A stretch of DNA of 64,000 nucleotides from Adenophora triphylla var. japonica (lineage: Eukaryota; Streptophyta; Magnoliopsida; Asterales; Campanulaceae). Location of the stretch: assembly GCA_022495995.1 (NCBI GenBank), contig JAFEMH010001241.1:372001-436000 (forward strand), in the 5' to 3' direction. The position numbers and the translations under genes are program-made. Numbering within the stretch: the first letter of the stretch is position 1; the number at the start of each line of letters is the position of its first letter. Positions 41,839 through 52,526 of this stretch are shown here, piece by piece. The notes under the pieces were generated by a model. The model was not told the origin of the DNA. It did no database searches and was given only the letters and a program-made list of their open reading frames with translations.

Positions 41839-44082
41839 TGTAAGTACCCAAATCTGGCTCATGCCTCCCGGTTAAGTTTCCCGGCAATTTCCCGAACATT
41901 CCTAAAGTTCAGGGACAATTCTGGAACTTTTCCAAACTTTCCAAGGAAGGAAGGACCTGCTAGGAATTTAAATTCCAAGAAGGACCTCGCTAGAAAGAAG
42001 GGTCCAGAATTGCCACCTTGCATGTTTCTAGAGAAATCTGGACTGACCGCAAATGAAGCCACACGGCCTCTTTCGCTTTTATCAGCCATCTTTAAATAAA
42101 GTGAATTTCTCATTTAACAGGGGGGCCTTCTCTCTCACAAAAGGGCTCTCTCTCTCTCACTAGGCGGTTCTCTCTAATTCTCTCTCTTAACATAAATGGG
42201 AGTCTCTCTCTCCTCTCACTAAACGCAAAAAACCAAAGGTCCTCACCTGCTCTCTTTAATGGCGTTCCCCACTCCATAATCGTCTTCTCCAATCACCTAT
42301 CAACCTTGCTTCCTCCCTCTGCCCTAACGAAGACCCAATTCCCCCCTCAATCGTTCCTCACCCTCTAATTGCTTCCTCAGCAACAATCTTCTTCTCCGGC
42401 CAAGCCTACCTCCGTTCCCTCTCCCTACTCCGGCCGAACTGAAAACCCCACCCAAATCTCCCTAAATCGCTTCTCAACCTAAATCCAAACCCTTCATCGT
42501 CGTTCTCTTTCTCTACCTCAAATCCATCGAAGCCCGTCTTCCCCTGTTCCAGACCGTGAGCTCGTCCACTAGGTCTCAAACTCCATTATTTCCGGCCGAG
42601 TTTCCGTTCATCTCCGACCGTCCTCACAACCTCCACCTGGTCTATTTCCGGTGGTCTTCATATATCCCACATCCGATCTCTATTCCTACCCACCACTACC
42701 GATTTGCCAACACATTCAGATCAACTCAGAGCCCAAAAACCGATTCCTCACTAGTTGAGGTATTCCCCAAAAACCGATTGCTGTTCCCCTGTTCAGAGCC
42801 CAAGTCGAATCCACTCACGTACACACGCATATTTGCAACTGCAAATATACTCCGTCTGAGAGCTCGAAGCTCGTCCTGAAGCTGAATCGAAGGCTCTCTA
42901 TACCGACGTGGTATAGAGAGTGTGGACCTACAAGGGTAACTAATCTCAACCTTTTGCTCTCTCTCTCTCTGTTTTTATTGTGTAATGAAGTTCCCAGGTT
43001 CAATATGCTGGTAGTATGGAATCTGAATACATTTGGTTTTGTTATAATCTCAGTTAACGTTGTAATATCTGATCATGTATTTATCATATTGAGCTGTTTG
43101 ATTCTGGACTTGGTTGAACGTGTTTGGTTTCGGTCTCTGGGATGTTCAATCAGGTTCCACACCGTAAATGTGTTTTACATTTGAACATTGAAATGTAGTA
43201 GCTGGATGTGCATTTTTGAAATCATTTATTTAGCTTCATACATTTTGGAATTAATGGCTCAGTAGCTGTTTGTTGCAATGCCCTAACTCTCCTTCCTTTT
43301 CTCTATTTTCATTACTTGGTGTAATTGCTATGCCTAATATGTTGCTCGGTTTAGAACATGAGTAGACTTGTATTACCATGCTTAGTCTGCAGTTTATTCA
43401 AAATCTGATTGGATATGTTATGCTCTGATATCTAGATGTTCTGTTCATGCATTTGTTCTCGTAATGATGTATGTTTTTGATCAATAATGATATGTGTTGT
43501 GCATTAAATGTTGAGATGAGTGTGGATCGTTCCATATCCACATTCATATCCACACTCATCAGAGCATTGATCTCTCTGAGGTCGTAGGGACCTGTTCTGT
43601 TGATCTGAAATTTGCTACCAATTGTCTCTGCAATCCTTGCTGTGAAAAACCTCTGCAGGTGGGCTTGTTGTGTCACGCGACATCCTTGACCATCCGAGGT
43701 CCTGTGTCGGGCGACACATGTAGCCAATTTGCAGCTGGACCATTTCAGTCGTAAGTTGTTCATTTCAATGTAATTGGGATGTGGCCCCCCGAATGAAGCA
43801 GCTCATAAGATGTAATTCTCTCATTTCATCAATAATACAAAGCATCAAAATGCATTTTATCACATTTTTGTCTCACACAATCGCACACATTTATGAATGA
43901 ATTGGATGTTGAACAAATAGAAAGACTCGTATCTGAGGCTTGTTGGGTGAACGCCAAACGTTCTTCCTAACACGTAACCTGACCCCCGAACCCATCTTCT
44001 CTTTTCAAAAGGTTTTCAATGTTTTCCTTTAAAACGGCGTGGCGACTCCTAAAAATTTATTTTATTTTTCGGCGAGCGTACA
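41839..44082 (+). repeat. Tat-C 5' LTR
   Basis: 2244 bp, TGTAAGTACCC to GCGTACA. A TATA-like word in CTTTAAATAAAG lies near 42090, and a palindromic module pair at 43662-43725. The 107-codon open frame at 42556-42879 recurs in the 3' LTR only because LTRs are copies. Confidence 0.9.
43662..43725. promoter_or_regulatory. TGTCRCGCGACA module pair, Tat-C 5' LTR
   Basis: TGTCACGCGACA (43671-43682) and TGTCGGGCGACA (43705-43716), centres 34 bp apart, in units edged by GGCT and AGCC as in Copia-1. Repeated at 54347-54410. Confidence 0.6.
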
Positions 44083-44087
44083 TTCAG

Positions 44088-44105
44088 TGGCGACTCTGCT
44101 GGGGA
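44088..44105 (+). other. Tat-C primer-binding site
   Basis: TGGCGACTCTGCTGGGGA five bases after the LTR, same tRNA type as the other Tat elements. Confidence 0.75.
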
Positions 44106-45273
44106 CATAGAAACTTGCTTTCAAAAGTGGGTCAAACTTTCGTTCTCATTCAACATCCGTTTTATTCTTTTGTGTGTGCATTGTTGTGACATCATATGTG
44201 ATATTTGCATTTTACGTGCTTTGTGTTCCTTTTCCTCCATGTTTTCTATGTTGCTGAAACTTAGTGTCGAATGTTTGCATTGCTTGGAGGCTGAGGTTCA
44301 TTTTTGCTTGAGGGATATGGGACATTAAATGGTTTCATTTTATAAGTTTTTTTTTTATTTTAAAAAAATAATAGTAATAATAAAATAAATAAATGATATT
44401 CGGTATATAGGTGGAAACCATTAACCTTCCTGTATCGCTTCCTAACCCGAGGCTTGGGATAAATTGTGGTCTAAAAATCCCACGTACCGGTATCTCTTTT
44501 CGAAAAATTAAAAAAAAAAAAAGAAAGCTTTTTCCGAGAGGGTTAGCCTTTCGCCACGGATCTGCTTCTTACACTTGCCTTATTTTCTTGTATTGCATTG
44601 CATGCATCATTTGCTTCTTGGGAATTGTGCATATGCTGAAATTGAACAGGAAAGCATTCTGAAGCTGAAAAAGGAGCCAAAAAGGCGAGGAAAGCAGCTT
44701 GCAAATCAAAGGAATTGGAACCTGGAAAGTTGCTTGATGCAGCCGTACGGCTTAATCCTCCCTGGATTCTGACCGGGCGGCTTCATTGGCAATTCCACCA
44801 GGACAAAAATTGAGGCTAATCTGGCAGCCTCGGCAGCTTGGGGCTATTCAGTTTCAAGACTGACCGGGGCTCCCAGAAAATTTACGTGCTTATCTGCTGC
44901 ATTTCCCCCGTCCCGGAAAAAGTCATTCCTTTAAAACACATTTCTGAAAATTTCTGTTTTAACTCAAAAAGGAATATTTTTAGGAGGCCGCACACTACGC
45001 GCACCTTATATATCCTGTACACTTTGCACGCACGTCCCTTTAAACCCACAGTGGTTTTTCAGCTGCTGTCACGGACAGCCTTACGATGCTCCCGGGCGCG
45101 CACGGAATCACCCCAAACTCCCCATGGCAGCCAGTGTCGACCAATGCACAGTCCGTGTCACACGTTTCAAAAAACCGTGACTTTTGGTTGGTTTTTGGTC
45201 TAGTCCGTGTCATACAGCTTAGTTGCATGTCCCCGTAAAGGTCAAGCCTTAGTCCATAACGGAAGTCAAGATC

Positions 45274-45427
45274 TTTCGCTCAAGCGAAACTCTGCCGAAA
45301 TTCCGACAAGGAAAAATCGGTAGAATCTTGACTCCGACATTAACTTTGACCTTGACCCGCACGGAATGCGTAAGAGTCAAGACCAAGTCCATGCCAAAAA
45401 TCCAAAAGATCTTTCGCTCAAGCGAAG
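45274..45427. repeat. Repeated TTTCGCTCAAGCGAAA dyad, Tat-C leader
   Basis: A perfect 7+2+7 inverted repeat at 45274-45289 and a one-base variant at 45412-45427 inside longer repeats that share CTCCGCC/CTGCCG AAATTCCGACAAGG. Confidence 0.6.
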
Positions 45428-45995
45428 CTCCGCCAAAATTCCGACAAGGAAAAATTGGCAAGATCTTGGCCCGGCATTGACTTCGATTTTGACTCACGCA
45501 CTGCGTATGCGACGAAGTTCAATGTGACACTGTGTCATCCGGCTTTTACCGCCCGACCCATGTCTATTATTTTCTCGGACATTACCGAAAAGTCAAAACG
45601 TCATTCGCGCAAGCGAAATTCTGCCGAAATTCCGTTAAGGCTGAAAAATGAGACTTTCCCGGTACTGCCTTGACTATAATCCGCATCGCTCGTGCGTTAA
45701 AAGTTCCTATGACCTGCTAGACCCGTTAGGAGCGTTCTTCTCTCTCGTTCGGTGGGATCCGCGTGCCTTATAGGACCCTCGCCCGGGGCTGTCCACCCTG
45801 GGAGGTCGAAATACAGGTGGAATACGAGGGGCTTATAGACGTAGTGACGGAACCCACTGATCCAGGATCTAGAGTAGTTGCGAAAAAGAAGGGCAAAACC
45901 CCCTTTTCCAACAAAATAGAAATAAATAAAAGACACTGTTTTAAGTAAACTTGAACAATTAGCGGAATCATAATTGCATGGTCCTATCTCTGGAA

Positions 45996-47235
45996 TCCCT
46001 AATCGCGACCTCCTCGGTCCGATCTCCCATTTTCCAGCTCGACCCTTCGTGGTCAAATCCTAATCGCGACCTCCTCGGTCCGATCTCTGATTTTCCATCT
46101 CGACCCTTCGTGGTCAAATCCTAATCGCGACCTCCTCGGTCCGATCTCTGATTTTCCATCTCGACCCTTCGTGGTCAAATCCCTAATCTCGACCTCCTTG
46201 GTCCGATCTCCGATTTTCTATCTTGACCCTTCGTGGTCAAATCCTTAATCGCGACCTCCTCGGTCCGATCTCCGATTTTCCATCTCGACCCTTTGTGGTC
46301 AAATCCCTAATCTCGACCTTCTCGGTCCGATCTCCGATTTTCCATCTCGACCCTTCGTGATCAAATCCTAATCGCGACCTCCTCGGTCCGATCTCCGATT
46401 TTCCATCTCGACCCTTCGTGGTCAAATCCCTAATCTCGACCTCCCCGGTCCGATCTCCAATTTTCCATCTCGACCCTTCGTGGTCAAATCCCTAATCGCG
46501 ACCTCCTCGGTCCGATCTCCGATTTTCCATCTCGACCCTTCGTGGTCAAATCCCTAATCGCGACCTCCTCGTTCCGATCTCCGATTTTCCATCTCGACCC
46601 TTCGCGGTCAAATCCTAATCGCGACCTCCTCGGTCCGATCTCCGATTTTCCATCTCGACCCTTCTGGTCAAATCCCTAATCTCGACCTCCTCGGTCCGAT
46701 CTCCGATTTTCCATCTCGACCCTTCGTGGTCAAATCCCTAATCGCGACCTCCTCGGTCCGATCTCCGATTTTCCATCTCGACCCTTCGCGGTCAAATCCT
46801 AATCGCGACCTCCTCGGTCCGATCTCTGATTTTCCATCTCGACCTTTCGCGATCAAATCCCTAATCGCGACCTCCTCGGTTCGATCTCCGATTTTTTTTT
46901 TACCTCGACCTTTCGCGGTTCAATCCCTAATCGCGACCTCCACGGTCCGATCTCTGATTTTCCATCTCGATCCTTCGCGGTCAAATCCCTAATCGCGACC
47001 TCCTCGGTCCGATCTCTGATTTTCCATCTCGACCTTTCACGGTCAAATTCCTAATCGCGACCTCCTCGGTCCGATCTCCGATTTTTTACCTCGACTTTTC
47101 GCGGTTCAATCCCTAATCGCGACCTCCTCGGTCCGATCTCCGATTTTTTTACCTCGACCTTTCACGGTCAAATCCCTAATCGCGACCTCCTCGGTTCGAT
47201 CTCCAATTTCTGATCTCGACCTTTCAAGGTCCAAT
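45996..47235. repeat. 61/62-bp tandem array, Tat-C leader
   Basis: About twenty units with AATCGCGACC at 46001, 46062, 46123 and onward. Each unit holds two short hairpins, GACC-TCCTC-GGTC and GACC-CTTCGT-GGTC, and most end in GGTCAA, a W-box core on the minus strand. Open frames within it follow from the repeat. Confidence 0.85.
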
Positions 47236-47537
47236 CTTTCTCGATAAATTAGGATTAGGAGAAAATGTGTTTTGAGTAAAACTTAAGCGATAAGTGCATG
47301 TTACTTGAGCCTTCAGCCTAAACACTTACCTCCAAGCCTAAACACTTACCTCCGAGTCTAAACCTCACTTACCTACGAGTCTAAACCTCACTTAACCCGA
47401 GTCTAAACCTTGTCTATCCCTTTCCCGCAGCGAGAAAGAAGTGGGCGAAAATACCGGGTCAGCGGCCTTTCAGTGCGGAAGCCTTAGGTTCAGACAGTTC
47501 GACATAACCGTCAGTTTTGTCAGCTCAGAGAGTCAGA

Positions 47538-48143
47538 ATGGCAGATTTGACAGAAAACAGTGAGGGTATAGGAAATCCAATGATTAGGAAGGAAGAGTTA
47601 ATCTTGGCTTTGGAAAATGCCCATAGGGTTCATGAAGAGCAGCTGGCCATGCTCGTCAGTACTCTCCGCCGTCATGGAGTTCAGGTAACAGTTGAGGCGA
47701 ACGGTTCTCTGGTCATGGTCGAAGATGAGACTTCAGAAACAGTGATTTCAGTCCCTCCATCCTACAGCCAATACCCTCCTCCATCCACATATGATCCCTT
47801 ACCAAGGACTACCCCTTTTCAGTCTTTTCCAACATCCCAGGCCATCAGGGCTCCAACACCCTCGCCTCCTCAGATAAGACCCAGCTTTGGATCCACCCAA
47901 ACAGATCCTAGTACCCCTCAAAGTCCTCCCAGGTTCACTTCCTTCCATCAATATGCTCAGTCAACAAAGTTCGTCCCCGTGACTTTTCCGGCCCGTTTCT
48001 TTGGACACCTTGTCCTTGCTCTAGCTGCCCCGTGGCCTCAAATCCCTCCACTTCCACCAGTATCATGGGCACATAATGGAAGTCAGAAGTTAATAGAAAA
48101 CGGAAAGCTCAAGTGTCCTGGCAGTCCAACCAGCGTAGAGTAG
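47538..48143 (+). pseudogene. gag: Tat-C gag N-terminal fragment
   Basis: The ATG at 47538 opens about 200 codons: a helical N-terminus (EELILALENAHRVHEEQLAM), a segment like the Tat-F gag start (VTVEANGSLVMVEDE against a similar stretch in Tat-F), then a Pro/Ser/Tyr-rich linker. The frame ends at a TAG at 48141-48143, before any gag core. No further gag or pol is readable downstream, so this is a remnant or an N-terminal-only protein. Confidence 0.6.
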
Positions 48144-48762
48144 CTAGGCTAGGGATTACCTATCCTCAAGCAAGACTAAGAAATAAAATAGTCTCTCAGT
48201 CAACTCTCGTAGGTTCTAGTACTTCCCTCTTTCAATCAAGTCCTCCTCGGACATTGTAATTAATTATCAATCTTCTATAAAAGAGTCTTCTTCTTTTCTT
48301 GCTAGACTTAAGGCATTATTTGCACACCTACATTACATTTAATGAAATGGTTTTATTTTATATGATCACTTGCATTGCTCAACAAGTAATCTCTCGAAAT
48401 AATTCACGTTCTGATTAATCGGTGTGAGAAAGTCAACCGATGCTCTCCCTATACACCTTCCTTACCCCACAAAAGGCCTCCATCAAGCCATACACTTTCC
48501 TTACTTCACAAAAGCCTTCATCAAGCCATACACTTTCCCAATCATGCCCCCACCTCCATCTTGACCAAGTCAACGACGGCGGCATCGTCAAGGGACAACA
48601 AAAGGCTACTCAGCTTCGAAAGATTGACCACGTGTCGACAACAACCTAGGAGCTTGCCTTAGACCTCAAGGGTATCAAGAAGGTTCAAGCAGAGGCTCGC
48701 CTTGGCCCTCAGGTGCTTTAAAAAAAAAGAGAGAGAGAAAATCTTAGTGCAAAAAGAGTAAT

Positions 48763-48899
48763 GCCCAGCTAGGCTGAAAATCCCAAAAAAGGGCTGTCTA
48801 GGCAAAAGACAGGGTTGCACATAAAAAAAATATAGTGCAAAAAGAGTAATACCCAGCTAGGCTAAAAACCTTGTAAAGGGACAGTCTAGGCAAAAAACA
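48763..48899 (+). other. Post-integrase structured motif, two copies, Tat-C
   Basis: Copies at 48763-48809 and 48852-48899. Inner stems CCC/GGG and CCTT/AAGG, outer stem CTAGG/TCTAG (with a G-U pair in RNA). Confidence 0.6.
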
Positions 48900-49259
48900 G
48901 GGTTGCACACATAAAAAAAATAAATAAAATAAAATAAAAAAATGAAATGAGGCCAAGGACCCAGCACCGCCAATCAAAAGCTTGACGAACAGGCAAAATC
49001 AAAGCTCGAAGAATAGATGTTGTCGATAACAATGGGGCGATCGAAGCAAAAGCAGAAGCATCTCATAAGCCTTTAGGCACATGCAAATCCTTTCTCCCCC
49101 AATTGAAAGACGAAAATCAGAAGCAACCGTCCAAAGATGACTTGGTCAAGGAATCATCCCGAGGCTCATGCCTCATCATCCAACCTTTTCATCCGAGCCT
49201 TTTCACTAAAGGAACCACAAATCCCATTTCCCAAAGCCAAATACAATCCGGCCAAGGCC

Positions 49260-49323
49260 GAACTACGGCGACCTGAGCTCCTCACAATGAGGGGAACGTA
49301 GGCAACCAGAAATGGTCCGGTCA
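49260..49323 (+). other. Two-hairpin UTR element, Tat-C copy 1
   Basis: Outer CTACG/CGTAG, inner CCTCA-CAA-TGAGG, second hairpin ACCA-GAAA-TGGT. Confidence 0.6.
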
Positions 49324-49530
49324 TAAGCATATTTAGATTCCAGAAAATCCGGTCTCATCAATGACCTCTCCCATAAGCATATTCAAATTCCAGAAAAATT
49401 CGGTCCCATCGAATGACCTTTCCCATAAGCATATTCAAATTCCAGAAAAACCGGTCTCAGCGAATGACCTTTCCCATAAACACATTCAAATCCCAGAAAA
49501 CCCGGTCTCATCAATGACCTCCCTATACAC
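49318..49530. repeat. 51-bp tandem repeat, Tat-C
   Basis: Four units with ATAAGCAT/ATAAACAC at 49323, 49373, 49425 and 49476. Confidence 0.75.
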
Positions 49531-50759
49531 AAACCTTTCTTTCACACCAGCCAACCTTGATCCGCGACATCGGTTGACTTTCTCCTCATGATTAATCAAA
49601 AATGTTTGTTCATATCGAAATTAGTGGTTGAATAACCCGAACATTAATAAAGGGTTTTAAGCAATCTTGTGATCATTGTAAAATAAAACAAGTTTTCAGA
49701 TGTCTTGACAAGTCTTCCTTTTCTACATCCTAGGAAAGATAGTGCTAAACACTGATTTTCTGTCAGCAGGGGCTTCCATACACCTTTACAAACTTTTCTA
49801 CGCTTATACTCTCTCAAAAGAGTCAAACCCAAAGCGAGTTTTGTGCCTACATCAAATAAGGCCATCAAAATAATACAAAATTGGGATCTATTCCCACCTT
49901 TCGAAAAAAAATATTCCCCTGCATGTATAAATTTCTAAAAATCTTTTCTTTCACATCTTCTTAAGGTTGGCTGAGAGACTAAAGGAAACAAGAAAGTAAG
50001 TACGAAAGGATAGGTCTTCCCTCTTCTGCTACAATTCGCATTAGGGTTGCCTTGAAACTCTTCGAAGTTGGGGCTTTGCCAAGCCGTTTCTTTAGACTGG
50101 GGCTTCTTTAGCCATTTTTTTGGGTCTGCATCGGGTTCTTCACTAGGTCCCTAGATGGATTCAGTCTTGGTCAGATTAACCTCAGGATCACTTTTGCAGT
50201 ACCAATCATATTGGGATTTTTGCTAGACTGGGGCTTCACTAAGTCACTTCTTCGAAACCTAAGACTTCGCCTACTCAGTTCGTCCAACCGGGGCTTTACA
50301 ACCGAGGCTTTGCCAATGAAAGGATCTTTCCTTGCTTTAATAGAACATGAGGCTTTGCAAAAATTGTTCCTCAGACCGGGGCTCCGATAAGTCGTATCCA
50401 CCCCTAGAAGAGAGGTTTGGTCACTTCGACATCTGCTTTAGTCTTTGGTTCTAAAGGCCTGTCAGCGTCAGCTTCAAGTGTCAGAATTTAAGAAGGGAAC
50501 TTTAGTCAAGACTCGAGGTTTAAACCCAGTCTCAGCCCAAGAGGGAATCCTAGTCCACGTTGACAACATCTCAGCAACAACAATAGTTCAGTCCGCACCC
50601 AAGGGATACGACCCCAACTGCTCGAAACCTGTCTCAAACAATTTCCAAACACATGCATCCAAACACATTGTTTCATAAAAATCCTCTCACATTGCCTTCC
50701 CGCAAAAGAGTCAGCCCGTGGCTCATGTAACATGCACAAAGAAAAATAACCTTAATTGA

Positions 50760-52245
50760 TTACCAAATCAAAATAGGAAATACTTTTGCCCAAAATATTC
50801 TCGTTATCTCCAAATGGAATAACTTTCTCCCAAGTTTTCCCGTTACATCCAAATGGATATAATGTTGTGTCCTAAAAATCCTCCGTTATCGCCAAATGGG
50901 ATAACGTTTCCTCCGAGAAACCCTCCGTTATTGCCAAATAGGATAACGTTTCCTCCGGGAAATCCTCCGTTATCGCCAAATGGGATAACGTGTCATTCGG
51001 GAAATCCTCCGTTATCACCAAATGGGATAATGTTTCTTGTTAAAAATTTCAGTTATTGCCAGAAGGCAATAACATTTCGACCTCTCTCGCGATCTTCGTT
51101 ATTCCCGAATGAAGGAATAACATTTCGCTATCTCGTGATCTCCGTTATTCCCGAATGAAGGAATAACATTTCGCTATCTCTTTCGATCTCCGTTATTCCC
51201 GAAGGAAGGAATAACATTTTGCTATCTCGCGATCTCCGTTATTCCAGAATGAAGGAATAACATTTCGCTCTCTTTCAATCTCCGTTATTCCAGAATGAAG
51301 GAATAACATTTCGCTCTCTTTCGATCTCCGTTATTCCAAGATGAAGGAATAACATTTCGACCTCTCTCGCGATCTCCGTTATTCCCGAAGGAAGGAATAA
51401 CATTTCGCTATCTCGCGATCTCCGTTATTCCAGAATGAAGGAATAACATTTCGCTCCCTTTCGATCTCCGTTATTCCAAGATGAAGGAATAACATTTCGA
51501 TCTCTCTCGTGATCTCCGTTATTCCCGAATGAAGGAATAACATTTCGATCTCTCTCGTGATCTCCGTTATTCCCGAATGAAGGAATAACATTTCGCTATC
51601 TCGCGATCTCCGTTATTCCCGAATGAAGGAATAACATTTCGCTATCTCTCGCGATCTCCGTTATTCCCGAATAAAGGAATAACATTTCGCTATCTCGCGA
51701 TCTCCGTTATTCCCGAATGAAGGAATAACATTTCGCTATCTCTTTCGATCTCCGTTATTCCCGAAGGAAGGAATAACATTTCGCTATCTCGCGATCTCCG
51801 TTATTCCAGAATGAAGGAATAACATTTCGCTCTCTTCGATCTCCGTTATTCCAAGATGAAGGAATAACATTTCGACCTCTCTCGCGATCTCCGTTATTCC
51901 AGAATAAAGTAATAACATTTCGCTCTCTTTCGATCTCCGTTATTCCAAGATGAAGGAATAACATTTCGACCTCTCTCGCGATCTCCGTTATTCCCGAAGG
52001 AAGGAATAACATTTCGCTATCTCGCGATCTCCGTTATTCCAGAATGAAGGAATAACATTTCGCTCTCTCGCGATCTCCGTTATTCCCGAATGAAGGAATA
52101 ACATTTCGCTCTCTTTCGATCTCCATTATTCCAGAATGAAGGAATAACATTTCGCTCTCTCGCGATCTCCGTTATTCCAGAATGAAGGAATAACATTTCG
52201 CTCTCTTTCGATCTCCGTTATTCCCGGATGAAGGAATAACATTTC
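50760..52245. repeat. Tandem hairpin array, Tat-C 3' UTR
   Basis: A 42-bp subarray (50855-51045) with CGTTATC/GATAACG stems passes into a 45-48-bp subarray of about 25 units with GTTATTCC/GGAATAAC stems. A transition unit near 51050 has GTTATTGCC-AGAA-GGCAATAAC. Stems stay complementary while their sequence changes. Confidence 0.85.
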
Positions 52246-52261
52246 GACTCAATAAAAGTTC

Positions 52262-52422
52262 GAACTACGGCCTGGCTTGATTCCTCCGGGATACGTAGGT
52301 AGCCTACTTTAGGTTCAGCCAATTCGTCACATATGACACCCCCTTTCCCCAGTGGATCTTTTTGAACTATGATCTGGCTTGATTCCTCCGGGATACGTAG
52401 GTAGCCTTCCAAAGGTCTAACC
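52262..52422 (+). other. Two-hairpin UTR element, Tat-C copies 2 and 3
   Basis: At 52262-52320 (second hairpin CCTA-CTT-TAGG) and 52363-52422 (second hairpin CCTT-CCA-AAGG). Both share TTCCTCCGGGATACGTAGG. Confidence 0.6.
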
Positions 52423-52514
52423 ACTCGACCACCCTAGTCACCCAATCCGTCTCGGCATTCGCCAGATCGGATCCTTTTCTATCGACAACCCCACTCGCCC
52501 TGCAAGTGACATTG

Positions 52515-52526
52515 CCGAGGGGCTTC
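52515..52526 (+). other. Tat-C polypurine tract
   Basis: CCGAGGGGCTTC directly before the 3' LTR. Confidence 0.75.

Larger units (their letters stand above)
44106..47537 (+). other. Tat-C leader
   Basis: 3.4 kb without a convincing gene. Dyads TTTCGCTCAAGCGAAA (45274-45289) and a variant at 45412-45427 lie in repeats about 138 bp apart, with a third weaker copy near 45602. The 61-bp array is at 45996-47235. The last 300 bp before gag resemble the Tat-F leader. Confidence 0.6.
48144..52526 (+). other. Tat-C 3' region
   Basis: No pol frames. In order: short CCATACACTTTCC repeats (48440-48545), the post-integrase motif pair (48763-48899), a two-hairpin element (49260-49323), a 51-bp repeat (49318-49530), scattered CTGGGGCTTC words (50040-50400), the hairpin array (50760-52245), two more two-hairpin elements (52262-52422) and the purine tract (52515-52526). 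Confidence 0.65.

Noticed and set aside
42556..42879. A 107-codon frame found twice, here and at 53241-53564
   Set aside because: Both are inside the paired Tat-C LTRs, so the second copy is not independent evidence of coding.
50853..52245. Regular 42-48-bp repeats with short variable parts, resembling a CRISPR layout
   Set aside because: Eukaryotic nuclear context, no unique spacers, and units drift together as in ordinary tandem arrays inside an LTR element.
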